Below, piece after piece: positions 36,597 through 45,164 of a DNA stretch of 64,000 bases (position 1 is its first letter; each line of letters begins with the position of its first letter). Position numbers and translations under genes: made by a program. The stretch is from positions 3,596,001 to 3,660,000 of the forward strand of contig NZ_CP132204.1 in assembly GCF_030718995.1 (NCBI RefSeq), given 5' to 3'. The DNA is from Arthrobacter oryzae (GTDB taxonomy: Bacteria > Actinomycetota > Actinomycetes > Actinomycetales > Micrococcaceae). A model generated the notes under the pieces. That model was not told the DNA's origin. It did no database searches and worked only from the letters and a program-made list of their open reading frames with translations.

Positions 36597-37933
36597 CGAC
36601 CCAGATTCGCGAGAAAAAATCGGCAGGAGGGATCCGCGACCTCGGCAAAATGTTCGGCTCCGGCCAGTCAACGGGACGCCAGTTCGGCATTCTCGGGGCG
36701 CTCGTTGTCATCACCGTCATCTTCCAGATCCTCACAGGCGGCAAGACCCTCGATCCGGTAAACCTGATCAACCTGATCAACCAAAACGCCTACGTGCTGA
36801 TCCTGGCAATCGGCATGGTGATGATCATTATCGCCGGCCACATTGACCTCTCGGTCGGCTCGACCGCGGCGATGGTCGGGATCATCGTCGCGAAGGCGAT
36901 GACCGAGTGGCACCTGCCCTGGCCGGCCGCTATCCTGCTGGGACTAGGCATTGGCGCTGCCGTCGGAGCTTGGCAGGGCTGGTGGGTTGCCTACGTCGGC
37001 GTCCCGGCGTTCATCGTCACTCTTGCCGGAATGCTGATCTTCCGGGGACTCAACCAGCTCGTCGGAAACGCCAACACCATCCCGGTCCCGGCCGACTTCA
37101 CCTTCATCGGCGGCGGATTCCTCCCCGAGTGGGGACCCGATACGGGCTTCAACAACTCCACGCTGCTCCTGGGCCTGGTCATCGCGGCGGTCCTCGTTGT
37201 CCTCGAACTCCGGATGCGGCGAACCCAAACCAAGTTCGGCTCCGACAAGGCGCCTCTGTGGGTCAGCGCGTTCAAGCTCGTCGTGCTCGTCGGGGTCGTG
37301 CTGTACGCGACGTTCCTGTTCGCCGGCGGCCGGGTCGGCACCTCGTTCCCGGTCTCGGGCATTATCCTGGGCGTCCTCATCATCATCTACTCGTTCGTGA
37401 CACGCACCACCGTCTTCGGCCGCCACGTCTACGCCGTGGGCGGGAACGCACACGCTGCCGAGCTCTCCGGAGTGAAGATCCACCGGGTCAATTTCCTGCT
37501 GATGATGAACATGTCAGTCCTGGCAGCGCTGGCCGGCATGATCGCCATCGCCCGTTCCATCTCCTCCGGCCCCCAGGACGGCCTCGGCTGGGAGCTGGAC
37601 GCGATCGCCGCGGTCTTCATCGGCGGAGCCGCGGTAGCCGGAGGCATCGGTACCGTCGCCGGCTCCATCGTCGGCGGCCTCGTCATTGCGGTGCTCAACA
37701 ACGGCCTTCAGCTGCTCGGCGTGACCAGCGACAAGGTCCAGATCATCAAGGGGCTCGTGCTCCTCATCGCGGTCGGCATCGACGTGTACTCCAAACGCCG
37801 CGGCGGCCCCTCGCTGATCGGCAGGTTGCTCAACCATGGCAAGACCCCGGGTACCCCCACTTCCAAACCAGACAGCCTGGTGGCCGCCCGCGCCGACGAT
37901 TCCACCGAGGACACCCCGGCCCTGGTGCCCTAA
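36593..37933 (+). CDS. mmsB: Multiple-monosaccharide ABC transporter permease (mmsB/gguB type)
   Basis: A 446-residue CUT2 permease, longer than RbsC because of extra central helices, as in XylH/GguB. Motifs include [58 protein letters not shown] and [20 protein letters not shown]. The start overlaps the ATPase stop (ATGA). The C-terminal 40 residues are a Pro/Thr-rich tail without known function. Confidence 0.9.
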   Translation: MTTQIREKKSAGGIRDLGKMFGSGQSTGRQFGILGALVVITVIFQILTGGKTLDPVNLINLINQNAYVLILAIGMVMIIIAGHIDLSVGSTAAMVGIIVAKAMTEWHLPWPAAILLGLGIGAAVGAWQGWWVAYVGVPAFIVTLAGMLIFRGLNQLVGNANTIPVPADFTFIGGGFLPEWGPDTGFNNSTLLLGLVIAAVLVVLELRMRRTQTKFGSDKAPLWVSAFKLVVLVGVVLYATFLFAGGRVGTSFPVSGIILGVLIIIYSFVTRTTVFGRHVYAVGGNAHAAELSGVKIHRVNFLLMMNMSVLAALAGMIAIARSISSGPQDGLGWELDAIAAVFIGGAAVAGGIGTVAGSIVGGLVIAVLNNGLQLLGVTSDKVQIIKGLVLLIAVGIDVYSKRRGGPSLIGRLLNHGKTPGTPTSKPDSLVAARADDSTEDTPALVP

Positions 37934-38007
37934 GTCCCGCACCAACCGCAACACCTTCACATAATGCTCCACCCATGCAAATGTGGGTTTCACAGAAAGA
38001 TACGCCA

Positions 38008-39093
38008 GTGCGAAAAATCACCACAGCGACAATGACCGTCGCAGCAGCCACCATGCTCGTGCTCTCCGGGTGTTCCGGCCGCGGAGAGGCCACACAGTCC
38101 GCCGCAGCCGGCTTCGACAAGGGGTCCACGATCGGCGTGGTCCTTCCGACCAAGACATCCGAAAACTGGGTCCTTGCCGGTGACCTGTTCACCAACAGCC
38201 TCAGGGACGCGGGCTTCAAGGGCGATGTGCAGTACGCCGGTGCTTCCAGCTCGGTCGCCGATCAGCAGTCCCAGATTTCCTCGATGGTCACCAAGGGCGC
38301 CAAGGTCATCATCATCGGTGCAGTTGACGCTGGCCAGCTCACGTCCCAGGTGAAGGCCGCCCACGACGCAGGCTCCGTCGTCATCTCCTACGACCGTTTG
38401 ATTGTCAACAGCCCTGACGTGGACTACCACATCGGCTTCGACTCGTTCCGGGTCGGGGAACTTCAGGGACAGTCCCTGTTGGAGGGCCTCGAGGAGCGGT
38501 TCCCGGACAAGAAGACCTACAACGTCGAGCTCTTCTCCGGCTCGCCTGACGATTCCAGCGCCGCCGCCTTCTTCAACGGCGCCATGAAGGTCCTCAAGCC
38601 CAAGATTGACGACGGCACCCTCAAGGTCGTCTCCGGCCAGTCCGAAATCAAGCAGACCGCCACGCCGGGCTGGCTGCCGCAGAACGCCCAGATCCGCATG
38701 GACACCCTGCTCGCCGGCACCTACGGCTCCACCGACCTCGACGGTGTCTTGTCACCGAACGACACGATCGCCCGGGCGATCATCACCTCGGTCAAGGGCG
38801 CTGGCAAGACCGTTCCCGTCGTGACCGGCCAGGACTCCGAAGTGGAATCCGTAAAGTCCATCGTCGCCGGACAGCAGTACTCCACCATCAACAAGGACAC
38901 CCGCCTCCTGGTGAAGGCCAACATCGAAGCTGTCGAGGCTCTTGCCGGCGGCCAGAAGCCCAAGACCAACACCGAGATCGACAATGGAGCAAAGAAGGTT
39001 CCCGCCGATCTGCTGACGCCCCTGATCGTCACCAAGAAGAACGCCGTCGAAGCCTACGCCAACGACCCCGTCCTGGCCCCGCTGACCAAGTAG
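38008..39093 (+). CDS. chvE: Monosaccharide-binding lipoprotein (ChvE type)
   Basis: A 361-residue binding protein with a signal peptide and lipobox LSGC (Cys about 23 from the GTG start), then a ChvE-like fold: IGVVLPTKTSENWVLAGDL, GAKVIIIGAVDAGQLTSQV, VISYDRLI, FSGSPDDSSAAAFFNGAM and VLSPNDTIARAIITSV. GTG 38008 is chosen, with AGAAAGA 7 bases upstream. It is the third component of the importer and is followed by a terminator. Confidence 0.88.
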   Translation: MRKITTATMTVAAATMLVLSGCSGRGEATQSAAAGFDKGSTIGVVLPTKTSENWVLAGDLFTNSLRDAGFKGDVQYAGASSSVADQQSQISSMVTKGAKVIIIGAVDAGQLTSQVKAAHDAGSVVISYDRLIVNSPDVDYHIGFDSFRVGELQGQSLLEGLEERFPDKKTYNVELFSGSPDDSSAAAFFNGAMKVLKPKIDDGTLKVVSGQSEIKQTATPGWLPQNAQIRMDTLLAGTYGSTDLDGVLSPNDTIARAIITSVKGAGKTVPVVTGQDSEVESVKSIVAGQQYSTINKDTRLLVKANIEAVEALAGGQKPKTNTEIDNGAKKVPADLLTPLIVTKKNAVEAYANDPVLAPLTK

Positions 39094-39107
39094 CCGCAGG
39101 ACCCCTT

Positions 39108-39150
39108 ACGGGAGGCGGGCTGTATCCCCAACGACCAGCCCGCCTCCCGT
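39108..39150. terminator. 15-bp terminator hairpin after the chvE-like gene
   Basis: ACGGGAGGCGGGCTG (39108-39122) and CAGCCCGCCTCCCGT (39136-39150) pair perfectly across a 13-base loop, 15 bp after the stop. Confidence 0.8.
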
Positions 39151-39275
39151 CCTGCCCTACATGCCGCAACCGCAGATATTTCCCGGCTCAACAGTCTCCG
39201 GCAGATGCTCATCACTGGTCGATCTGCAGAACCGTTCCTCTCCTGCAAATCGCTATCCCGAAATCTGGAGAAGGC

Positions 39276-39419
39276 ATGACGCCCACAACCAACACGGCTG
39301 GTGGCAAAGTCACCGCACCTGATCGGGCCACTTTGAAGCAACTGCTCGACCATGCTGAGCTCCTCCCACGGCAGGCTATGAATGGGAATTTTTCCGCCTC
39401 GACGGCTCAACCGGAATGA
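39276..39419 (+). CDS. Short ORF with good ribosome-binding site, possible truncated gene
   Basis: A 47-codon frame behind GGAGAAGG begins MTPTTNTAGGKVTAPDRATL, continues KQLLDHAELLPRQAM and stops at 39417. The ribosome-binding site is convincing, the length is not. It may be the 5' end of a gene lost by deletion. No family is recognised. Confidence 0.3.
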   Translation: MTPTTNTAGGKVTAPDRATLKQLLDHAELLPRQAMNGNFSASTAQPE

Positions 39420-39623
39420 GCCTTTGGTGGTGGGACCACGAAGTGCGCCACACCGGCATCCTGCTGTCTGCCGATTGCCCCTTCATAAAGGGCTGCAAGC
39501 CAATTGCTGTAGGGCCGCGGCAAACAAACTAAGGGCCCGCCCACGTAAACCGCCTCCTCACGGCTTTTTCTGCCTCGCCCACGACTACTTGCCAGGCGTC
39601 TCCAGCAAACCCACAGGAAACCC

Positions 39624-39884
39624 ATGTCTTCAATCGATGTCCATGAGCACAACAGGGAGGATCTGGACGATGCGCTCCAGGCTGCCGTCCCCAAAGCAAT
39701 CGGGAAGGCACTCTCCTTCCCAGGGAAAGGAATCCTTGTAACTCGCCACAATTACAACTCCTACAGCGTCAAGCTGACTCACGGAGTGCCTTTCGGTACG
39801 ACCAGGGAACGGGATCTCTTACTCCCCAACGCCGCGAGTCAAACTCTGACCCAGGGGCCGTCCTCTTTAGCAGGCCATGGCTGA
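39624..39884 (+). CDS. Small hypothetical protein
   Basis: An 86-residue acidic-to-neutral protein; residues 5-50 (DVHEHNREDLDDALQAAVPK, AIGKALSFPGKGILVTRHNY) look structured, and the tail after about residue 65 is low-complexity. AGGAAA precedes the ATG, and the stop overlaps the start of the next gene by 8 bases, which supports expression with it. No domain is recognised. Confidence 0.4.
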   Translation: MSSIDVHEHNREDLDDALQAAVPKAIGKALSFPGKGILVTRHNYNSYSVKLTHGVPFGTTRERDLLLPNAASQTLTQGPSSLAGHG

Positions 39885-40533
39885 TCAGAGCGCACTTCTA
39901 CAAATACTTGAACGCATAAATTCCTTCGACGCTGTCGTCTGGGATTTCGACGGCGTCCTATCCGAAACGGAGGCACTTCATCAGGAAAGCTACAGACAAG
40001 TCACGATGTCCCGGGACTTCACCCCTGAGGGCGACTGGTACACGCCTCTCATCGGCAACACCGCAAACGAAAACTGGCGGATCCTGATCAACCGGGGTCT
40101 GCCCGCTAAGGAATCAGACCTCCCGGCCCTTGAAACGGAACGCGAGCACGCATTCAATTCAGTTGTAGGAGCGGGACTGCCCCTCAGCGGGATCGGAGCA
40201 ATTCTCGTCCCTGCCTTCGCCGCGAGCGGTACAAAACAAGAGATTGTCTCGAACGGCGATCTAACGCTGATACGGGCTTCTGTTCGGCAGTGGGGCTTTG
40301 ACGACGTTTTGAACGTCGTCCCACGTCACCGTGCTGAGGACAAGCGCGCGTTGCTCGAATCGCGGGCACGACCAGGCGTCGTGACCTTTGACGACACCGA
40401 CAGATACCTTCGGGTAGCCGAGGAGGCTGGCGCATTGGCCGTTGGCGTCCGACACCGACATAACGCTCACTGCGAGCTTAGCGATCTCGTCTTGCATATC
40501 GGCTCCCTGCCGGGCACCAATCGGCATCCCTAA
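39877..40533 (+). CDS. HAD-family hydrolase
   Basis: A 218-residue haloacid-dehalogenase-type protein. It has motif I VVWDFDGVLSETEALHQESY (nucleophile Asp and DxD acid), motif II IVSNGD, and motif IV region VVTFDDTDRYLRVAEEAG with metal-binding Asp pair. Motifs and size fit phosphatases of the phosphoglycolate/beta-phosphoglucomutase branch. The substrate is unknown; its position beside sugar transport and amino-sugar genes suggests a sugar phosphate. Confidence 0.8.
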   Translation: MADQSALLQILERINSFDAVVWDFDGVLSETEALHQESYRQVTMSRDFTPEGDWYTPLIGNTANENWRILINRGLPAKESDLPALETEREHAFNSVVGAGLPLSGIGAILVPAFAASGTKQEIVSNGDLTLIRASVRQWGFDDVLNVVPRHRAEDKRALLESRARPGVVTFDDTDRYLRVAEEAGALAVGVRHRHNAHCELSDLVLHIGSLPGTNRHP

Positions 40534-40685
40534 ATCAGTTTCATTGCTCATTCCGCGGAACAAAGGTAGGAGTGCAGAGTATCCCGCAGCGCTTCGGCAG
40601 ACGCTGATGCAGGTCCAGTTCGTTGTAGATTGTCATAGATCAACAGTGCGGTTTCGGTAACCGGTGAAATCAAAGACGAATCTGT

Positions 40686-40784
40686 GCCTAGACGCATAGG
40701 CAGGGGCTATTAGAGGGCCGCTAACCCCTATTAGGCCTTGCGGGCATAGCCATAGGATTTCTCATTATGGAGAAGATCACCCTT
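40686..40784 (+). repeat. Second copy of the LysR promoter/leader
   Basis: On the + strand this region reads CTATTAG twice, then GGGCATAGCCATAGGATTTC and TCATTATGGAGAAGATCACC. The minus strand upstream of the LysR gene at 32612 reads CCTATTAGG, GGGCATAGGCATAGGATTTC, TCTATGGAGAAAATAACTC. The match runs through the start codon and the first five codons (MEKIT). So the promoter and translation start of the LysR gene are duplicated here, 8 kb away. Confidence 0.65.
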
Positions 40785-40940
40785 GAAGGACCCGTCCGCG
40801 CACAATGCCCCGCTTTGGCAAATCAACTGCATCCACGCACCACCGTAGTTCTCGATGAAGCAGCCGCTGCCGAACTGCAAAACAGCGCCTACTACCGCTA
40901 CACCTGGGAGGAGAACAAACCTCACCGGCAGGGGCTCTGA
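40767..40940 (+). pseudogene. Chimeric ORF: LysR start fused to nagB C-terminus
   Basis: A 57-codon ORF starts with MEKIT copied from the LysR gene, then continues EGPVRAQCPALANQLHPRTT and VVLDEAAAAELQ, then YYRYTWEENKP. The second part resembles the C-terminal end of glucosamine-6-phosphate deaminase (NagB) in actinobacteria, where ...ALQLHP-TVVLDEAAA...YYRWVWEHKP is usual. The catalytic N-terminal three quarters are gone. It stops 2 bp before the nagA ATG, where an intact nagB would be expected. Confidence 0.65.
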
Positions 40941-40942
40941 CC

Positions 40943-42091
40943 ATGGGCGTCCTGATCCATAACGCCACCGCACTGGACGCCAACGGCCGGGTCGACAATG
41001 CCTGGGTTCACTCCTCAGGCAAGATGATCGCAGCGACCGGAGTCGGAGGCGGCTGGACCGCCGAAAAGGATGACGTAATCCTCGACGCTTCCGGGGCCTG
41101 GTTGGTTCCGGGCTTTATTGACCTCCACGTGCACGGCGGCGGAGGACACTCGTTCCATGATGACGGCCAGTCAATCCAAAAGGCCCTCGCCGCCCACCGA
41201 ACCCACGGGACCACCCGGTCCCTTATAAGCCTGGTCACAACGCCCCCGGCCGCTGTACGACAGCAGCTCGAGACCATCTCCACCCTAATGGCCCACGACA
41301 GCCTGATCCTCGGGGCACACCTCGAAGGCCCGTTCTTGTCGCCCCTACACAAGGGCGCCCACGACCCGCAGTTACTCATGGAACCCGCAGCGCAGACCGT
41401 TCAGTCTCTCCTAGAAACCAGCAACGGCGTCATCAGGCAGATAACACTGGCGCCAGAGCTGCCCGGCGCGGCCGACGCGATAGACCGCTTCGTCGAAGCA
41501 GGAATCATTGTTGCCATCGGACACACCGACGTTGACTACGACGGGGCACGCAAGGCATTCGACCAAGGTGCCCGGCTCCTCACCCACGGCTTCAACGCCA
41601 TGCGCGGCATCCACCACAGGCACCCCGGCCCCGTGCTGGCCGCCTTCGATGACCCGCGGATCGTCATCGAACTGATAGCGGACGGAATCCACATCGACCC
41701 ACGCGTGATCTCCATGGCCTTCCAGCAGGCCCCGGGACGAATTGCCCTGGTCACAGACGCCATGGCCGCCGCGGGAAGCGCAAACGGCACCTATCGCTTG
41801 GGATCCCAACCAGTCGAAGTTAAAGGCAACCGCGCGGTCCTGACAGGCACGGACACTATCGCAGGATCGACACTAACGCAGGACCGTGCCCTCGCGTACG
41901 CCATAGATACAGTCGGTCTGCAGCCAGCGGCCGCTGTCGCTGCACTAACGCAGACGCCAGCCCGCGCACTGGGGTTGGAGAACGAGTTTGGTCTCCTGTC
42001 AGCCGGGTACCGGCCGGACTTTGTCCTGCTGGATCACCACTGGAACGTGCAGGGCGTCTGGGCCGATGGCGAACGGCTCACGAGGGCTTAG
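40943..42091 (+). CDS. nagA: N-acetylglucosamine-6-phosphate deacetylase
   Basis: A 382-residue amidohydrolase-superfamily enzyme removing acetate from GlcNAc-6-phosphate. Catalytic and metal motifs are all present: PGFIDLHVHGGGGHSFHDD (HxH), GAHLEGPFLSPLHKGAHD (Glu), VAIGHTDVDY (His), LTHGFNAMRGIHHRHPG, ELIADGIHIDP (His) and ALVTDAMAAAG (catalytic Asp). With nagB reduced to a tail, the deamination step must be supplied elsewhere. It may be transcribed from the copied LysR promoter. Confidence 0.93.
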   Translation: MGVLIHNATALDANGRVDNAWVHSSGKMIAATGVGGGWTAEKDDVILDASGAWLVPGFIDLHVHGGGGHSFHDDGQSIQKALAAHRTHGTTRSLISLVTTPPAAVRQQLETISTLMAHDSLILGAHLEGPFLSPLHKGAHDPQLLMEPAAQTVQSLLETSNGVIRQITLAPELPGAADAIDRFVEAGIIVAIGHTDVDYDGARKAFDQGARLLTHGFNAMRGIHHRHPGPVLAAFDDPRIVIELIADGIHIDPRVISMAFQQAPGRIALVTDAMAAAGSANGTYRLGSQPVEVKGNRAVLTGTDTIAGSTLTQDRALAYAIDTVGLQPAAAVAALTQTPARALGLENEFGLLSAGYRPDFVLLDHHWNVQGVWADGERLTRA

Positions 42092-42220
42092 ACCGAACAT
42101 CCGAAAAGCACTAGTGAAGGCCCTGTGAACTAACAGTGGGTTCATGACCGGTCGGAGCTTGTGAACGCAAAGAAGGATGGCAGGAAAAAGCCCCTTCTGG
42201 GGACTCTTCCCCGCCCACTT

Positions 42221-42525
42221 TGAACGCCGATAATGGAGATTCCGTCAACCTGCCTCGGCCGGGGCAAAACGAGTTTGCTTACCCCGCGGCCGGAATTGGT
42301 GGCGACTCTGGTCCGTCCATGGCTGGGGTCAATTCAGATTATCCACGGCTGAAAATGGGAGCCGTTGGGGTAGCTCCCTCTGCAGCAGTAGCGGTGGATA
42401 ACCTACGAGAATTGTCCCCGGCTGCGGGGCGGGCGGACCGAACTGCTCGTTCGAACGCAGGTCAGTTCCGGTTGTTCCGAGGGCCAAGGCAAGGGAGCCG
42501 TGTGTCAGCTTGGAGTTGCCGCTGT
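42221..42525 (+). repeat. Dispersed structured repeat, copy 2
   Basis: The left end is TGAACGCCGATAATGGAGAT and the right end is a degenerate GTGTGTCAGCTTGGAGTTGC. The outer arms GATTATCCACGGC (42337-42349) and GCGGTGGATAACC (42391-42403) match 11 of 13. The inner arms are GGGAGC (42357-42362) and GCTCCC (42373-42378). The copy lies between nagA and the reductase gene, ending at the promoter of the latter. Confidence 0.75.
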
Positions 42526-42539
42526 GAAAGGCTGCAGTT

Positions 42540-43772
42540 ATGGACAACTCATCTCGGGAACATGACCTCGTTCTCTACGGAGCTACGGGTTTCGTTGGCA
42601 GGCTGATCGCCGGCTACGTCGCGGAGCGTGCACCGGCCGGTATGCGAGTCGGACTCGCGGGCCGGTCCAGGTTCAGACTCGGGGCGGTTCGGTCGCAGTT
42701 GCCGGTCGCGGCGCACGGATGGGCCCTCATCGAAGCCGACTCGGAGGACGCGGACTCGATCGCCGCCCTGGCCGCGGACACACGCGTGCTCTTCACAACG
42801 GTCGGTCCATACGCGAAACACGGACTACCTGTCGTCGAGGCCTGCGCACGGGCCGGTACCCATTACGCCGACCTCGCGGGGGAGGTTTCCTTCATGCGGG
42901 AGGCGATCGATCGCTACGACGTTCTGGCCAGTACGAGCGGGGCCAGGATCGTGCACTCCTGCGGCTACGACTCCGTGCCGTCCGACCTCGCTGTACTGCT
43001 GCTTCATCAGGCGGCAGAAGCCGATGGCGCTGGCGGTTTGGTCGAGGTCCAACTCGTTGCTACGGCCAAGGCTGGCATTAGCGGAGGCACGCTCGAATCG
43101 ATGCGCGGGCAGCTCGATGCGATGCGATCGAGCACCGCCCTGAGGTCATTAGCCGTGGACGCCTACGCTCTGAGCCCCGACCGCGCACAGGAGCCGACGA
43201 CGCAACAGCCTCTTGACGCCGGTCCCGTGTGCCGTTCCGATGACGGCACCTGGACCGCGCCTTTCATCATGGCCGCGGCCAACACTCGGATAGTGCGCCG
43301 CAGCAACGCTTTGCAGGGCTGGGCCTACGGCCGCTCCCTTCAGTACGGCGAGGTGTTGGGGGTGGCCCCCGGACCGGCAGGAGCAGTCATCGCCAAGGCA
43401 ACGGCACTCGGGCTCCGCGCATTCACGGGCGCGATGGCATTCCCACCCACCCGGCGGGTGCTCGAGCGCTTTCTTCCGGCACCAGGTACGGGTCCGAGCA
43501 GCAGCACGCAGCGCGAAGGCTGGTTCCACTCCCAGGTAACCGCCCGCACAGAGAACGGGCACCGATACCAGGCGATTGCTGCCGGCCCCGGTGATCCCGG
43601 CTATGCCGCCACCGCCGTGATGGCAGGCGAGACTGCACTCGCTCTTGCCCTCGACGGTGAACGGCTGCCGACCGCGAAAGGGTCGCTGACACCGGCCACT
43701 GCACTCGGCAACGTACTCATACAGCGACTCCGCGCGGCCGGCCACACTTACCAGGTAACCAAACTCGCCTGA
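42540..43772 (+). CDS. Saccharopine-dehydrogenase-like / trans-acting enoyl reductase family protein
   Basis: A 410-residue protein with an N-terminal Rossmann fold DLVLYGATGFVGRLIAGYVA, then LFTTVGPYAKHGLPVVEACA, GTHYADLAGEVSFMREAI and IVHSCGYDSVPSDLAVLLLH. The order and length match the actinobacterial saccharopine-dehydrogenase-like family that includes mycobacterial trans-acting enoyl reductases of lipid synthesis. It is probably an NAD(P)-dependent reductase; the substrate is unknown. It is flanked by repeat copy 2 and a convergent recombinase gene, so it may be element cargo. Confidence 0.8.
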   Translation: MDNSSREHDLVLYGATGFVGRLIAGYVAERAPAGMRVGLAGRSRFRLGAVRSQLPVAAHGWALIEADSEDADSIAALAADTRVLFTTVGPYAKHGLPVVEACARAGTHYADLAGEVSFMREAIDRYDVLASTSGARIVHSCGYDSVPSDLAVLLLHQAAEADGAGGLVEVQLVATAKAGISGGTLESMRGQLDAMRSSTALRSLAVDAYALSPDRAQEPTTQQPLDAGPVCRSDDGTWTAPFIMAAANTRIVRRSNALQGWAYGRSLQYGEVLGVAPGPAGAVIAKATALGLRAFTGAMAFPPTRRVLERFLPAPGTGPSSSTQREGWFHSQVTARTENGHRYQAIAAGPGDPGYAATAVMAGETALALALDGERLPTAKGSLTPATALGNVLIQRLRAAGHTYQVTKLA

Positions 43773-43815
43773 ACCCAGCTCCTGCACATCGACGGCGCAC
43801 GCAGGGGAGCGTGCC

Positions 43816-44400
43816 TCACTCCACCTTGGCCTGGCGCAGGTACTGGTAGACCGTTTCCCTGCTGATCCCGTAGTCGCGGGCAAGGACGGCTTTCGGGACA
43901 CCGTTGCCCGCCCGCTGGACCAGTTCGGCGGCTCGTTCCGGCGGGAGGGTCTTTTTCCGCCCCTTATAGGCGCCGCGCTGCTTGGCCAGGGCAATCCCTT
44001 CCCGCTGGCGTTCCCTGATGAGGGAACGCTCGAATTCAGCGAACGCGCCCATGACGGAGAGCATGAGGTTGGCCATGGGGGAGTCCTCGCCGGTGAAGAC
44101 CAGACTCTCCTTGACGAACTCCACCCGCACGCCTTTGCGTGTCAGCCCCTGAACAAGAGCACGCAGGTTATCGAGGTTCCGGGCCAGCCGGTCCATGCTG
44201 TGCACCACCACGGTGTCCCCATCTCGCGCGAACCGCAGCAACTCTGTAAGCTCTGGCCTCGCGGTGTCCCTGCCCGAGGCCTTATCCGTGAAGACCCGGT
44301 CCAGAACCTGGCCTTCGAGCTGGCGCTTCTCGTTCTGGTCCAGCGTGCTCACGCGTACGTACCCGATCCGCTGTCCAGTCACCGGTGCCTCCAAGCTCAT
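43816..44400 (-). CDS. Serine recombinase (resolvase/DNA invertase family)
   Basis: A 194-residue small serine recombinase. The N-terminal catalytic domain has RIGYVRVSTLDQNEKRQLEG (nucleophile Ser in RVST), HSMDRLARNLDNL, and the long helix AFAEFERSLIRERQREGIAL with AKQRGAYKGRKKTL. The C-terminal helix-turn-helix is ELVQRAGNGVPKAVLARDYG, ISRETVYQYLR. It appears complete and active. Directly upstream are repeated CAGGTT motifs resembling the repeat-family right end, probably its res site. No transposase accompanies it. Confidence 0.92.
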   Translation of the reverse strand: MSLEAPVTGQRIGYVRVSTLDQNEKRQLEGQVLDRVFTDKASGRDTARPELTELLRFARDGDTVVVHSMDRLARNLDNLRALVQGLTRKGVRVEFVKESLVFTGEDSPMANLMLSVMGAFAEFERSLIRERQREGIALAKQRGAYKGRKKTLPPERAAELVQRAGNGVPKAVLARDYGISRETVYQYLRQAKVE

Positions 44401-44482
44401 CCTGTCAGGTTGAGTTCTAGGCCCCTCTCAGAAAAAAGTCAAGGCACTGCCCCGATCCGTCAGGTTTGGGTGTACTTCATTG
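44397..44482 (+). other. Probable recombinase target (res-like) region
   Basis: Just upstream of the recombinase gene lie CCTGTCAGGTTGAG (44400-44413), CCCCTCTCAGAAAAAAG and CCGTCAGGTTTGGGTGTACT, spaced like multiple subsites. The same ordered motifs occur at 12125-12277, and the last one ends the full repeats at 29064 and 50111. Resolvases normally bind several sites just upstream of their own gene, which supports the reading. Confidence 0.5.
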
Positions 44483-44588
44483 CCACGGGGGACTAGAGGG
44501 CTTTCGGAGACGCTCTCGGCGGCAAGAAGCGCGTGAAAATTTGGTCCCGGGCTCACGGAGGGGACCTGGCGGCGAGGGAATCCTTTAC

Positions 44589-44756
44589 GAAACCCAAGCG
44601 GAGACCGACACGCAGCTTGCCAACATCGCGCTGGGGCGGCTGGCGCGGAAAGAGGAATTAGCGGTCGCCTGCGGCTTCCTGCTCAGTGACTTCGGCGGCT
44701 ACCTCACCGGCACAGAGCTTTTGGTCGACGGCGGCAGGCGGCTAACTGGCCACTGA
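44589..44756 (+). pseudogene. SDR oxidoreductase C-terminal fragment
   Basis: A fragment of about 55 residues, TQLANIALGRLARKEELAVA then CGFLLSDFGGYLTGTELLVD GGR, is the classical end of short-chain dehydrogenases. The Rossmann fold and the catalytic Ser-Tyr-Lys are absent. It starts abruptly downstream of the res-like region and overlaps the convergent thioesterase gene by 15 bp. It is a truncated gene. Confidence 0.7.
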
Positions 44757-45164
44757 TGCCGTCTCGGCATACCGGGCGAGGTAGGCGGTTTCAGCGGCGG
44801 TGAGTTTCCGCGGGCGGCTCGATTCTGGGTCCAGCGGGACCACGACCGTGGTGCCCGTGAAGACAGTGGCGCCTTTTTGGATACCGGTATGGCGGACCGT
44901 AAAGGAGCCGTTGCCTACCCTGGAGATGTCGAGCACCAGCTTGAGTTCATTCTCGTAGCTGACGGGCTTTTTGTACTCGACGTTCAGCGAAGCCACCACC
45001 TTGGGGCATCGGAACGAGTCCAGCCCGTCAGCGGCCGCCTTGATGTTGAGCCACCGCACGCGCGCCTCCTCCATCAGCGTCACGATGCGGGCGTTGTTGA
45101 TGTGCCCGTTGACGTCCTGGTCGGACCAGCGGAGGGGCATGAGCATTTCGAAGCGCTCAGGCAT
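44742..45164 (-). CDS. Acyl-CoA thioesterase (4HBT hot-dog fold)
   Basis: A 140-residue hot-dog-fold thioesterase. It has the MPLRWSDQDVNGHINNARIV signature with catalytic Asp/Asn, then MEEARVRWL and a beta-sheet region ending FTGTTVVVPLD. It probably hydrolyses acyl-CoA esters. The start overlaps the end of the broken SDR gene at 45157, implying an original two-gene unit; the thioesterase itself looks intact. Confidence 0.85.
   Translation of the reverse strand: MPERFEMLMPLRWSDQDVNGHINNARIVTLMEEARVRWLNIKAAADGLDSFRCPKVVASLNVEYKKPVSYENELKLVLDISRVGNGSFTVRHTGIQKGATVFTGTTVVVPLDPESSRPRKLTAAETAYLARYAETASVAS

Noticed and set aside
36907..38007. Long in-frame extension upstream of the chvE-like gene
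   Set aside because: It is a shifted reading of the permease gene, Arg/Pro-rich without hydrophobic helices; the signal peptide begins at the GTG at 38008.
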